NCBI GenBank assembly: GCA_034769895.1 | Contig: CM068369.1 | Span: forward strand, 144,729,574-144,793,573 | Reading direction: 5' to 3' | Source: Magicicada septendecula | Lineage: Eukaryota; Arthropoda; Insecta; Hemiptera; Cicadidae | Length of the DNA stretch: 64,000 nucleotides | Shown: piece after piece, positions 25,546-36,334 of the stretch | Numbering within the stretch: position 1 is the stretch's first letter | Layout of the letters: each line of letters starts with the position of its first letter | The notes under the pieces: generated by a model | What the model was told of the DNA's origin: nothing | Database searches by the model: none | The model's input: the letters and a program-made list of their open reading frames with translations, nothing else | Translations under genes and position numbers: made by a program

Positions 25546-28428
25546 GTAACCGCAATCACTTTGCAACCGAATTATGTGTCAGAAATCTACGAATACAAGG
25601 GTATGTTTAGTGTTTTACTAACAAAAGCACAGTCATACAATAACGTTAATCGATCACATCGGTTATGGTAAATGATCGGAATCCTTCCTTTTCTTAAACA
25701 TTACTTCATTGTTTATGTCAAAAATACTTTAAAGGTTTTTATAACAATAAGTATGACTGGAATATTTATCTCTTGTTCTCTTCTGTGGCGCTGAAGAAAC
25801 TAAATAATTGGTTGCATTCCGAATCCGAAATTCCTCAAAACGTTCTTAAACAACAACATAAATGCGAGAAGCATGCTGTGAACGTGAGACTATATTACTA
25901 GAAGTAAATTGACAAATTGAATTCCGTTTTGAGGAAAACAGTCACGTACACATCGTATTTCGCATTGTAAAGCAAAATTGCGTCTTTAAATCAAGGTTTA
26001 CACCTCACCACTAGACCAAAAATTCAGTATTTATCATCAGATTTTATCAACAACTTTGTGCCATGTCACGTATGGTTAGTTTCGTCTTCATAGTGTCACA
26101 AATTAACGTTTTATTCAATGATTAAATAATAAAAGTATTTGTAAACATGCGCGGCCACTAATAGCGTGCCATCCCAGGTAGTCGTTTTTAAGAGAATACT
26201 TTTACAGAACTGCAAACGCACATATTTAACAACAGTTTTATAACACTTATTTTTAGAAAAAATGTGTAAGTCTAATATGCAAACTATGAGTGTTAAAACA
26301 CTAGATAAGTTTTTCGTCCGAGAAACAGAAACAAAAATGCTTTTTAAAGAAGGCAGTTGCATGAAGTTAGTATTTTTTTTTGTAAATATTTATTTGTTAA
26401 GTAACTGAATCGAAATTACACTTACGTATGCAATGTCACAGACTATTGTAACAGGTATAACGCTTGTAAACCTTTGTCTAAATGAAAAAATTACACTACA
26501 GCGCAGTGTACGTTTATTGGACATCAACAATTACGTCGTCAGTGTAAACTTGAGGGATACAATTTGGATTCAATTGCTAAGGGCATTTGATTTCCTTCCG
26601 ATAGACGCAGCTGTTACAACTAAATGGTTTCTCTTTAGATACAGCTGAGTGTATCGTCTCTCAATCTTAGGAGAACAGTAATAAGGAAGGTTGTCTCAGC
26701 TGGCCTTCCTTTAATTCACTTCTAGAAATATTAAACTCGAATTAAATTAAAATAAATATTCAAAATATAGCAAGCGCCATCAATGCATGCACAGGTTATA
26801 TGTATATTGAATAAATCATAATATTTACTTCTGTGTGCGCGCGCGCATGCGCATTTACGTGTGAGCTTAATTATAGAAGCATTGCCGTAGATATAAAATC
26901 GACAGTTGTTTTATAATCCTCTTGTAAATATAGTTTAAGGGAAAACTTACAAAACCCGTGACCATTTTGTCCATCATAAAAGAAATAAATTTTTCAGTAG
27001 TCGATAATAAACAATTAATTTTTTTATTTCATTAAACAAATCTCAGTATAATTTTTTAGTAACATTTATGAAAACTATTTTCTTACATTTTCCTTCGTCA
27101 GAATTTTCTACATAGACAAGTAAATGGTCACAGCGCTCACTGAAACTGAAATTTATTGTTACAATTGTATTACACACTTGAGTACTGAAAAACAACGAAT
27201 AATTGGATTTGATAAACATTGTAATTAACTAGATGCAATTTACAGTGTTAATATATCAGCAGAAATATTTGTATCTACGTATGTGCGTGTTATTTTATCT
27301 GACGTCAAAATTGCTAAAATCAAAAATCGTAAGTATATAGTATCACACGTGATATTCAACTCAAAGTTTCTAGTTCTCCAAATCAATAGCATTATTTTCA
27401 GCAACACACTTGTAAGAGACAAGTAATGATAAACTCTTTGTTCGGCTGAAAAATTAATATTCTCTAAAGGTAAGCTTCATTTCCGAAATACAAATTTAAA
27501 AAGTATTGTTTGTTGGGAATTAATGATATTAAAGACCGTACTCATTAATACATAGCTTTTACAGATTATCAGTATGCATTGGACACAAACACAGGATGTG
27601 CGGTAATCCAAGTGACATATGTATAACTGCAGATGCACTTTTCAAAATAGAAAACGTGTAACGCGAATATCAGCAAACCAGGGGTTTAAACCTTTCGTGG
27701 ATTTGGTACAGCTGTGAATGAGTAAGTAATAACGTATATCCAATTTTACCGTTGTTCAGTCTCATACGAGTGTTTGCTATACACACACAATACACACACA
27801 TTGTCTCTCTCCCCCCCCTTGTTTTCGCGTACGTACCTTTCTGCTGTAACGGACAATTGTATTTATGTTGTAAATACTTCGTTTTACACAAAACAGATGT
27901 AACTCTGTAATATTGAGAAAACAGTGTAATTGACATTTCGTAAGCAATTACTGTAACGAAACACCCTGATAAATGTCAGTTAAATTTACATTTACTTATG
28001 TTATTTTGATTATAAGGAAACCAAATATAATTTCTAATTTAAGAGAGCTATTAAGTGCTACACGAATGATGACATTTTCTAGACTAAACACAATAACTTT
28101 ATAAAGCCACGTTTTATGGTTTTCGTGATAGAGGTGTATTATGCCTTGTACTGTGACAGGGGTATTTAGTATAGTATCAAAAACGTAAATAAATGAAGGC
28201 AATACTGAGAAACGAGACAGTCGAGTAGACGTGGAGAACACCTTTTTAATGTGGTGTTAACTGTTTCAAAGAAATCAGTATGCATTTGAGTAGCAATATA
28301 TAATTAAGTTCTGCAAGATCAAGTTTTTAGAATACATTTAAATGCGCTGTATATTGCTGCTAATTCTTAAAAGAAACTACTTCCACTTTTATAATGAATT
28401 TCCAACGTATGCTTCTATTTTTTTTTAC
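25546..28428. other. AT-rich non-coding DNA between elements A and B
   Basis: No coding region is supported. A GC dinucleotide tract sits at about 26832-26852, and a C run near 27811-27818. Open frames of 60-88 codons are AT-rich and unassigned. Confidence 0.5.
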
Positions 28429-28432
28429 ATAC

Positions 28433-29991
28433 TGTAACGTATTGCCGCGTTACAAATCCAGGGAACCCATCTTAACTGACCTCTGTCAATTATATGGGCT
28501 GCCTACGTTGTAACGAAATGTATCTACACTTATTAACTGAACAAATTACTTACAAACTGTGTAAGGAAACAAGGGAAGGTATTTTATTGATTTACGCACT
28601 CATTATATGTGTGTAACAAGAAGACTTTCTCTTTATTTGACAACATTTACTGACAGATCCCATGACATCACTAATTAAACTAAAGTTATTTCAATGCTTT
28701 CATCAAACTTTGGGATCAAATTGATTCTATATAGCTATACCTCGGATCCGGGTTAACTTTCTGTATTTTTGTAGTTAAGACTTTTAATTATACTCAATTC
28801 ATGATATTAGCTTGCAAGACTTCTTTAACCATTTGAAGAATGGTACTATTACTTGGAATGATACTACGATACATTAACATATAAACCGTTACAACGTATG
28901 ATATTTGAGTAGTTACAATAAAACTTTTAGATTTACTCTTTTAATGTTTACATAAAATTAATAGTCTTTGAAAAGTCTCTTTTAAAGTTGTGTAGTGTAA
29001 CAAATATTAGTAACCCTCGATAGACAGGCTATCGAGTCACCTTTAGAATGGAATGTAGAAACCTCGTCCTGGGGTGTCCGTCTTGGGAATCCTTGAATGC
29101 GCCGTCATCATCTCGGTCGGGTCTTCGTCGATAAGGTGTCGAATGTTCACAGAGTATATTGAAGCTTCTACGGTGTAATTATATGTAGATTCTCGGCTGT
29201 CCTGATCTGCATCTTCTGTCGGGTATATGAGTGTTTATAAAGTTCTGGTAGATCACATCTTCAGGAATGATGTTGAAAGTGTAGTTACTTCTTGAAGCGA
29301 GTAGTCCTCTTGTTTAACACCATTTTACTGTTTTGTGTTACATATTATGTCCTTTTGTTATCACACATTTATACTAATTGATACATAACACACGCTTTTA
29401 GTAGCAATATCTCATATACAATATTTAAGTTAAAACAAAAGAATTAGCGACATTGTGTCAGAGCTTTCGCTCGCACGTCTGCACTGCATGAAGACAACAT
29501 AGCGAGAGAGAGTTTTTCTGCTCGCTTCGACTGGTACTTAACAAGAGGGAGAGGGGCAACTACTGCGCGAGAATATAGTCCCTATCTTTATTTAAGTTAA
29601 CATTTTTTAATTACAAAACTTATGCCTTAATAAACATACATAATTTAAGTAAGTTACTTTAGCGACTATTTGTGTCTTCAGATTTTTAATTATTAACATT
29701 AGGTTTTTTATCTTATTCTAAATTACAGACGACTCGGGAGACATGTCGAGTCCGGAATTAACAGGTCACCGCCTGATAACAGCAAAGGGTTAAATATGAC
29801 AATAATAACTTTTTACAATTTGCCTTTTTATTAAAGTTTCTTTGGACTTATTAATTACTTCTTCCTCTCATACTGAGTACATACAGGGGTTTTAGGTATT
29901 ATAGTGAGATTTAAAATGGCTTAATCGCTCGCAAACTTAATTTTTAAAATTTTTTTATTTTACGATTATTGTTACAATTTATATCGTCACA
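28433..29991 (-). repeat. 3' LTR of element B
   Basis: A 1559-bp LTR, long for a Gypsy element. It contains a perfect 8-bp hairpin with a 5-nt loop at 29016-29036 (CTCGATAG and complement). A less AT-rich stretch, about 29030-29330, is followed by AT-rich DNA. Confidence 0.98.
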
Positions 29992-30498
29992 TACTCCACC
30001 GCTTAATTTGCACGTTACGGTTTTTTTTTTTTTTTTACAATTGGGAACTTGGAGTATGATTGATGTCAGTGTGTGTAATTTCTTTCACATATTTATTGGT
30101 TAGCGTTCTATCTACTTTCTTCTTCTCCACAACACAATATACTTTATATATTCTTATTAACTACCTCTTTTTTTTTTTACATACTATTCACACTTAATAT
30201 TTACATAATTAAAACACAAAACTATTTCTTATCTCTATCACTTAAATCTACTACCGGTTTTTTTGTTTGTCTTACTCTCTCTCTGTCGAGTAATTTTCTA
30301 AATCCTTGCTATTTAGAATTCTATCTTGTCTTCATTGAGTCCTAGATAACTCATCTAGTTAATGAGTATTAGTTCTCCTCTAGTTAACTAGTGTTCAATA
30401 ATGTATGCTTCGCAGGACTGGAATTTAGGTTGATCAGGCCTCATTTCCAAAATCTACGTTTAACATTTTCCACGGTTTCAGAAGTATAATTTTCTTCA
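29992..30498 (-). other. 3' region and polypurine tract of element B
   Basis: Next to the LTR (29992-30004) the minus strand reads AAGCGGTGGAGTA, the likely plus-strand primer. The rest, about 490 nt between the integrase stop and the LTR, is AT-rich with T runs at about 30018-30035 and 30170-30177. It has no ORF and no env. Confidence 0.75.
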
Positions 30499-31735
30499 CT
30501 ACCTAGTATTCCCTTTTCTATTTTGGGTTATACTATTCCGTCTCTTCGTCTTATACAACTTTAGCTGGGAAATATGCGTTCTCCGCACATATTTCTGAGT
30601 CGCAGGTTCGCACAGGGCTACTGTAACGGGAGTTAGGTACTTCTGGATTTGGTAAGGGCCACACCATCTGAATGATAGTTTAGAGGTGGTCTTATCAATC
30701 GCACTACTAGTGGGGTGAGTCTTGTACATTACTAAGTCACCTACTTGGTACCTAATTGAATTGCTATGATTACCTTTCTCGTGGTATCTTCTGGATTTTT
30801 CTAAGTTTGCTCTTAAATTAGAGCGGGCTTTATTCCATATTCGTTTTATCTGCTTATCCGTTATTTGCGGAGGTAGCAGATCGTGTATATTCCATCTTGT
30901 GGACAAAGGGTGGTTTGGTCGGTATTTGTACAGTAACTCAAACGGGGTCGACTTGTGACCTTCGTGATAAGCTGAATTAAAAGCGTATTGAATCCAGGAT
31001 AGGTTTTGGTCCCACGACGTGTGATCGTTCGCATGATAGGCGATTAGCGCAGATTTGAGGTTTCGTAGATACCTTTCAGCAATATTGCCTTGCGGTCGAT
31101 ACTCTGTAGTGGTTATATGGTCTATCCCTAACTTGAAACACATATTCTTAAATTCTTTCGCTTTAAACTGTGGACCGTTATCAGATACTATCCGTACTGG
31201 AGTACCGTAGTCTTTAAATAGTCTTTCCTGCAATATTTTTACAGTCGTCGACGCTAATGCTCGTCGCATGGGATACATCCAAACAAATTTGGTGAACGAA
31301 TCTACACAGATCAGTAACATGGTATTACCTGATTTGGATCGTGGATATGGACCTGAGAAATCTAGATAAAGTTTAGAAAATGGGGTCTTAGGGATTTCTG
31401 AAATCAGTTGGCTTACTTGAGTATTTCTGGCGGGTTTACTGAGGGCACATAATGTACATTTCTTTACGAAGTTGGCTATTTCGCTGTTCATATTGTTCCA
31501 ATGATATTCCTTTCGAATACGATGTATTGTCTTATTGATTCCCATATGGGCTCCTGTGGTAGATGAATGGAAGTATTCCATCAGCATGGGCTTAATTACA
31601 TCAGGGGCTATTATTCTTAATTCCTTTCCGTTTCTTATCTTGTGACACAGTACATTTTTACTCAATACGTACTTCTCGGATTTAATACCTTGCGTAAGTT
31701 GTTCTATAATAGGCTTCAGTAAGGGGTCTGTAGTT
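30499..31735 (-). CDS. Element B integrase domain of Pol
   Basis: The first in-frame start codon is at 31665, giving 388 residues, but the frame is open further upstream to beyond 31735. It is therefore the continuation of Pol rather than a separate gene. The zinc-binding HHCC motif is visible (His33, His40, Cys70, Cys73). The catalytic core has Asp102 in YLDFSGPYP, Asp162 in VSDNGPQF and Glu197 in PQGNIAERYL; the last two are 35 apart, an intact DD35E triad. A WCGPYQI block late in the protein is the GPY/F module. It ends with a basic tail and no chromodomain. All key residues are present. It is separated from the preceding part of Pol only by the frame change near 31716-31735. Confidence 0.95.
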
Positions 31736-33859
31736 GATACAGGGCAATGTTTGTAAAGGCAAGGGGAAATTCAGTTATTACGGCGTTAGCAAATGCTATT
31801 TCCGGATTCTCTTTGTTTTCGGGAGTTTTAGTGGGCGACTGGAACATACGGGACAGGGTATCAGCGACTATGTTTTGAGTACCTTTTATATGCTGCACTC
31901 TGAATTTGTAGCAGTTTAATTTCAATATCCATCTTCCAATTCGTCCTAACTGTTTAGGGTGATTCAATAACCAAGATAACGCCTGATTGTCGGTTTCCAA
32001 AAGGAATTCTTTATGTTCTAGGAAGGGTTTAAACTTCTCGAACGCAAAAACAATTGCTAAACATTTCAATTCATATGCGGAATACTTTCTTTCTTGATCG
32101 CTCAGTGTTCGTGATGCATAACTAATTGGTAGTCTACAGTTATCTATCTCTTGATATATCACTGCACCTAACGCTACACTGGAACTGTCGGTTTGCACTA
32201 CGAAAGGTTTTGTGAACTCCGCTAGTTGCAAAACTGGGGGAGATATAATACTTTCTTTAAGTTGCTCAAACGCGTTTTGATGTAGTGAGCTCCATTCGAA
32301 CTTCGTTCCCTTCTTTCGTAAGGAGTTTAGGGGTGCTACTATTTCGGCAAGATGGGGGATATATTTGTGGAAATAATTCACCATACCCAAAAATCGGGCT
32401 ATACCTTTTGCATCTCGTGGGGGTGAAAATTCTCTAATAGCGCGGGTTCGTTCGGGGTCAATGCTTACCTTTCCATTCGCTTTCACGATGTGACCTAAGA
32501 AAGAAAACTGAGGGACGGCAAAACTTACCTTATTTGGGTTAACAGTTAATCCTGCTCTTAGTAACCGAGATAACACTTCGCGTAAATGCTTAAGATGTTG
32601 TTCCATTGATTCGCTGTATATAACGATGTCGTCCAAATAGTGATACACATATTTAAGTTTAATATCGTGAAATATCCTCTCTAATAGTCTACTACATACG
32701 GAACTTCCTTGAGATATTCCAAAGGGTACTCTAGTAAATTGGTACAAGTTAAAAGGAACTGCAAACGCGGTTAGACGTTTTGATTCTTCTGAAAGAGGTA
32801 TTTGGTGAAAAGCTTGATTCAGATCCATTACCGTAAAGACCATAGCTTTAGTGAAATAATGAAAGGCACTATGGATGTCTGGAAGAGGGATTGATTCAAA
32901 TTCTATTATTTTGTTTAATTGCCTGTAGTCCACAACTAGTCTGTGTTTATCTTGACCTTTTGGTACTAAAAAGGAGGGTGAAGAATATGGGGACGTAGAG
33001 GGTTCAATGACTCCTTGGTCCAATAACTTGTTGATATGGTTTCGCATTACTTCCATCTTGGGAGGCGACAACTTGTACGGAGGTAGGCGTATTACTTTCT
33101 GATCACTCAGATTAATTTTATATTCTATTAGGTTAGTGAGTCCTAGTTTAGGTGTAAGAACTGAGGAAAATTCCTTTATTAGTTTTAGTATTCTCACTCT
33201 ATCTCTTCTTTCTAGGTGAGATAAATCTGAGTCTTGGTGTATTACATGTGCAGTAGATGAACAATATTTTTCTTTATTACTATCAAATCTATATTTCCGT
33301 GTACGGTCAAATCGGAAATAATATACTTGCTCATAGATGTCCAGAATCATTCCTGTTTTACTAATAAAGTCTGCACCTAATATTAAATCAGGTCCTAATT
33401 CCTTACATACTAACATTGTACACATCCAGGTTAGATTTTTGATTTTAACCTTAACGGTAATGCTCAGGTTTATGTTTATTTTACGTTTATCGGCGGTAGC
33501 ACACTTTATATTCACCGGTTGATTCCGTTTTACTACATGGTGTTTCGCTAATATGTCCGCTAATTCTTGGCTGATTAAAGTTCTACTCGATCCCGAATCA
33601 ATTAAAGCGATGGTGGAGGTAACGCCTAAATCAACTCGTATTAATGGTAATAGATTTTTAGTCCAGTTACATTTATTAATCGCGTTACATTTTTCACGAA
33701 ATTCTCTCACATAGGGATCTATTTCTTTCGGACTTCTTTTCCTTCCACGTTGGTTACAAAATATTTTATTATTATTATTATTAGTATTAGTTTCTTTGCG
33801 TTCACCAGATTTCGAGTTGCTGCGGAAGACACAGGATTTCGGGCCTCCCTGCCTTACAT
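31716..33859 (-). CDS. Element B Pol: protease, reverse transcriptase, RNase H
   Basis: This frame is -1 relative to gag and open from the slippery site to TGA at 31716-31718. It should be made as a Gag-Pol fusion. Residues here are counted from a GTG at 33710. Protease: LIDSGSS with Asp38, and LILGADF at about 109-115. Reverse transcriptase, about 205-420: VVDYRQLN, DLNQAFHQIPL (Asp296) and YLDD at 358-361. RNase H: Asp508, Glu547 and Asp574 in the expected blocks. An (AAT)n run near the start of the frame encodes a short Asn tract. All catalytic residues are intact. The stop at 31716 is premature: the -1 frame there continues straight into integrase, so one base seems to be missing, most simply in the run of four C (minus strand) at 31723-31726. 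Confidence 0.93.
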
Positions 33860-35344
33860 GTTTTTTGAAGTTGGGTGATTCCGTTCCAATGGCTTACTTT
33901 TGCATTCTTTTCTTATGTGCCCATATTTTCCACAATTATAACAGGTGGGTTTACTGCGAGGTGGGTACTTTGTTTCCGCTTTATATGGAGTTACACTTAA
34001 CTTACCAGATTTGCGCACATGGTGAGGTCTACTAAAAACTTGTCTTTCATACGAGGTTGTTACATCAGGCACTACTGCTCGCATTTCATTTCTATTAGTT
34101 CCAGTGGGTTTCATTGCTTGTCGATTTTGATCGGAGTACCATACATTTGAAGAATGGATACTGCACTGTTCTAGATCCGCAATTGTATTGGGTCTATTTA
34201 CCAACGATAGACGAGATCTTTCTTCAGGTGACACTCCTATTAAAATGGTGTCCACCAGTTGTGTCTCATTCCAGTCTACACGTAGTAGTCGAGATGACTC
34301 CCTTATGTCGGAGATGTAATGAGCTAATCTCTCCTGATTTCCTTGTACTCGGAGTACTGTCTTTCTTTTTATTTCCTCATAGATGCCGGTGGGAATAAAG
34401 TATTTTATTATAGAGCTATGTAGCTCTTCTACTGGAAATGTAGAGGTTAGAGCTTCTAGAACACGATTCTTCAACGGGGGTTTACATTTTGGTAACAGAA
34501 CTTGCAAAATTTGCCAGTCATTCAGCTGCTGTAGATCTTTTATCTGCAGAAGATAACTAATGAAAGTTAGTAGTTTGGAGACATTTAATCCATCTGTGTA
34601 AGGGATTTCGGTTAAGATTTTCTCCACAGGATGAGTCATTTTACCGTATAGGTCCGCGTTATAGTTTATAGGTGTCATTCCTTTATGAGAACGATTTGAT
34701 TCATTGGAGGTGGTAGTCAATTCATGATTTCCGGGACGAAACTGAAAATGCTCGGGAGGAGGGGCATTTATATCTTTATCAGTATTTTGCTCTTGGTTCG
34801 CTTGCACTTGCGATACAGTGGGTGAGTTCCGATCCGTGTTAGGCGGAGGTAAATCAGTAGTGGGAGATTGTACTGGGGAGATGTGTAATTTCTTTAAGGA
34901 CTTCTCTATTTCGTCCATCCTGAATGAGTCGGATTTTCTTCTTAAGTCATTAATAATTGAAGGTAAGCGGCGTAGAGCTTCGTCAGCTAGGTTTTGTACT
35001 TCAAGAGGTATTTCCGTGAGATTAGGCCAGATCAACAAATTTTTCATTAGCCGGGTTAAATGCTCTATTCTCTGGGTAGTCCGCAAAATTATTGCCGGAG
35101 ATTTCTCGTCTTGGAGGGTTTGAGACAATAAGGTAAGCTCACTATACTTGGCATTACAAATTTCTCTTTCGCTCTCATAATCGAGTTCGCTTAGGTAATT
35201 TAATTGCACGGGTGTATCAAATCCACATTCGCGAATTGACCTACGTAATTCCGCGACTGTTACATTCGCATGGGGTAGTCCACGCAAAAGAGCTTCGTAA
35301 GACAGCTCGTCTTTTAATAACAAATCCGGGTTAAATTGGGCCAT
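33854..35344 (-). CDS. Element B Gag
   Basis: This is an uninterrupted 496-residue structural protein, starting at an ATG in an AAAATGG context. It would assemble the cytoplasmic particle and bind the genomic RNA. The N-terminal half is predicted to be mostly helical and charged. Residues about 155-225 are Pro/Ser/Thr/Asn-rich, likely a flexible linker. A capsid-like helical block follows. Residues 468-481 form a zinc knuckle, CYNCGKYGHIRKEC (CX2CX4HX4C). The last codons overlap the -1 slippery heptamer at 33860-33866. No internal stop or frameshift is present. Confidence 0.93.
   Translation of the reverse strand: MAQFNPDLLLKDELSYEALLRGLPHANVTVAELRRSIRECGFDTPVQLNYLSELDYESEREICNAKYSELTLLSQTLQDEKSPAIILRTTQRIEHLTRLMKNLLIWPNLTEIPLEVQNLADEALRRLPSIINDLRRKSDSFRMDEIEKSLKKLHISPVQSPTTDLPPPNTDRNSPTVSQVQANQEQNTDKDINAPPPEHFQFRPGNHELTTTSNESNRSHKGMTPINYNADLYGKMTHPVEKILTEIPYTDGLNVSKLLTFISYLLQIKDLQQLNDWQILQVLLPKCKPPLKNRVLEALTSTFPVEELHSSIIKYFIPTGIYEEIKRKTVLRVQGNQERLAHYISDIRESSRLLRVDWNETQLVDTILIGVSPEERSRLSLVNRPNTIADLEQCSIHSSNVWYSDQNRQAMKPTGTNRNEMRAVVPDVTTSYERQVFSRPHHVRKSGKLSVTPYKAETKYPPRSKPTCYNCGKYGHIRKECKSKPLERNHPTSKNM
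33860..33866 (-). promoter_or_regulatory. Programmed -1 frameshift site A AAA AAC
   Basis: In the gag frame the minus strand reads A AAA AAC, then ATG and TAA. It is a canonical X XXY YYZ heptamer, and pol is open in exactly the -1 frame. About 5 nt downstream, at roughly 33827-33855, an imperfect stem can form (AGGCA and GGA pairing with UCC and UGUCU around a loop), a possible stimulator. Confidence 0.85.
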
Positions 35345-36316
35345 TTTCTTTTTTCTAACACCTTAAAACGTACTTAAAATTAATTCTACAACACTACACA
35401 TATATTACACATATATAGGATAAATTCTTAAGTAATTAATTTACAAAAATTTAGAAAAGAACAATTTCTCTTCTAAGGGAGAGACAGAAATTCCACACAC
35501 ATATTTTTCAATTAAATAGCCGATCAGCTGTTTTCTGGAATGTAGGTCACCCTCTGTATTTAGTTAACAAAGGAAGGCTGAGCGTGTCAGTGAGAATGGG
35601 GGGTTTTGCTTTTACGCATTGTTGTCTACACAATGCTACCGATTACTACCTGAACAGGTCCGAACTAGCGGAGAGGGGCGCGTTGGCTGGCACGCATAGG
35701 GAGAATCTTATTCAACAACTCTATTATTACGCTTTGTAACACTTTGACTCCATTCATTCATATACTTTTCCCAATTAAATAAATTAATTATTTTGTTCAC
35801 AATTTCAAATTACGAAATTCTTTCCACTTATTTACCTGGGTCTACATTACGCAGGAGCATTATTATTAACAAATTTTTTTTTATTTATGACACATATTGG
35901 TGTATGTCTAACATATACTATGCAGAAGTATTCAAGAAACAACAGGTCATGGATTGTCATAAAACAAACCTGTCACAGATTTCTCAGTTGACCAAACATT
36001 ACAAGTCAAGTATGCAAGTAGGTATATGCATATATCTTCATTCAAATATATTTCAGCTTCTACTGACTATCATTTACGTATTTTGTAAAATATTAGATAT
36101 GTTTTGAAAATTAAAGTTACATTAATAACATTTTCTGAGTGCATAGATCAATAACTGAATATAAAATTTAACCAAGCAAAGTGCTGCAATATTGTTAGCG
36201 TCACGATGCTTACACAACCTTTACAAAAATTAGCAGAGTGGCGCAATTTTGTTTGTGCCACTCTGTACACAATTACTCTTACAAGATAACCACAGTACAA
36301 CACCTTTATATAAATT
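35345..36316 (-). other. 5' leader of element B
   Basis: About 970 nt of untranslated leader lie between the primer site and gag. A second copy of the 36317-36331 motif sits at 36232-36246, within a diverged repeat of about 38 bp. A plus-strand frame of 104 codons at 35793-36107 is AT-rich and taken as chance. A less AT-rich patch, 35520-35700, could contribute to packaging, but that is a guess. Confidence 0.7.
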
Positions 36317-36331
36317 AGCAGAGTGGCGCAA
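36317..36331 (-). other. Primer-binding site of element B matching the 5' end of initiator tRNA-Met
   Basis: The plus strand reads AGCAGAGTGGCGCAA, ending 3 nt from the 5' LTR. The first 14 bases equal the 5' terminal 14 nt of eukaryotic initiator tRNA-Met as I recall it. In the element RNA the complement is present. A tRNA 5' fragment would pair there with its 3' end pointing into the LTR, the correct direction for priming. The ordinary 3'-end match starting TGG is absent. Confidence 0.7.
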
Positions 36332-36334
36332 TTT

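Noticed and set aside
29992..30498. Possible envelope gene between integrase and 3' LTR of element B
   Set aside because: Only about 500 bp, stop-dense and T-rich; no signal peptide or membrane segment.
31734..35123. Plus-strand ORFs across element B (e.g. 34818-35123, 34114-34398)
   Set aside because: Antisense shadows of intact gag and pol frames.
35793..36107. 104-codon plus-strand ORF in the leader of element B
   Set aside because: AT-rich, no family signature, antisense to the element; most likely chance.
36317..36331. tRNA-Lys-type primer site (TGGCGCC) for element B
   Set aside because: The strand next to the LTR reads TTGCGCCACTCTGC; only the GCGCC part fits, far poorer than the 14-nt initiator tRNA-Met 5' match.
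36317..36331. A functional tRNA gene or tRNA-derived SINE at the primer site
   Set aside because: Only the first 14 nt match; the anticodon arm, B-box and 3' end are absent, and the position is fixed to the LTR edge.
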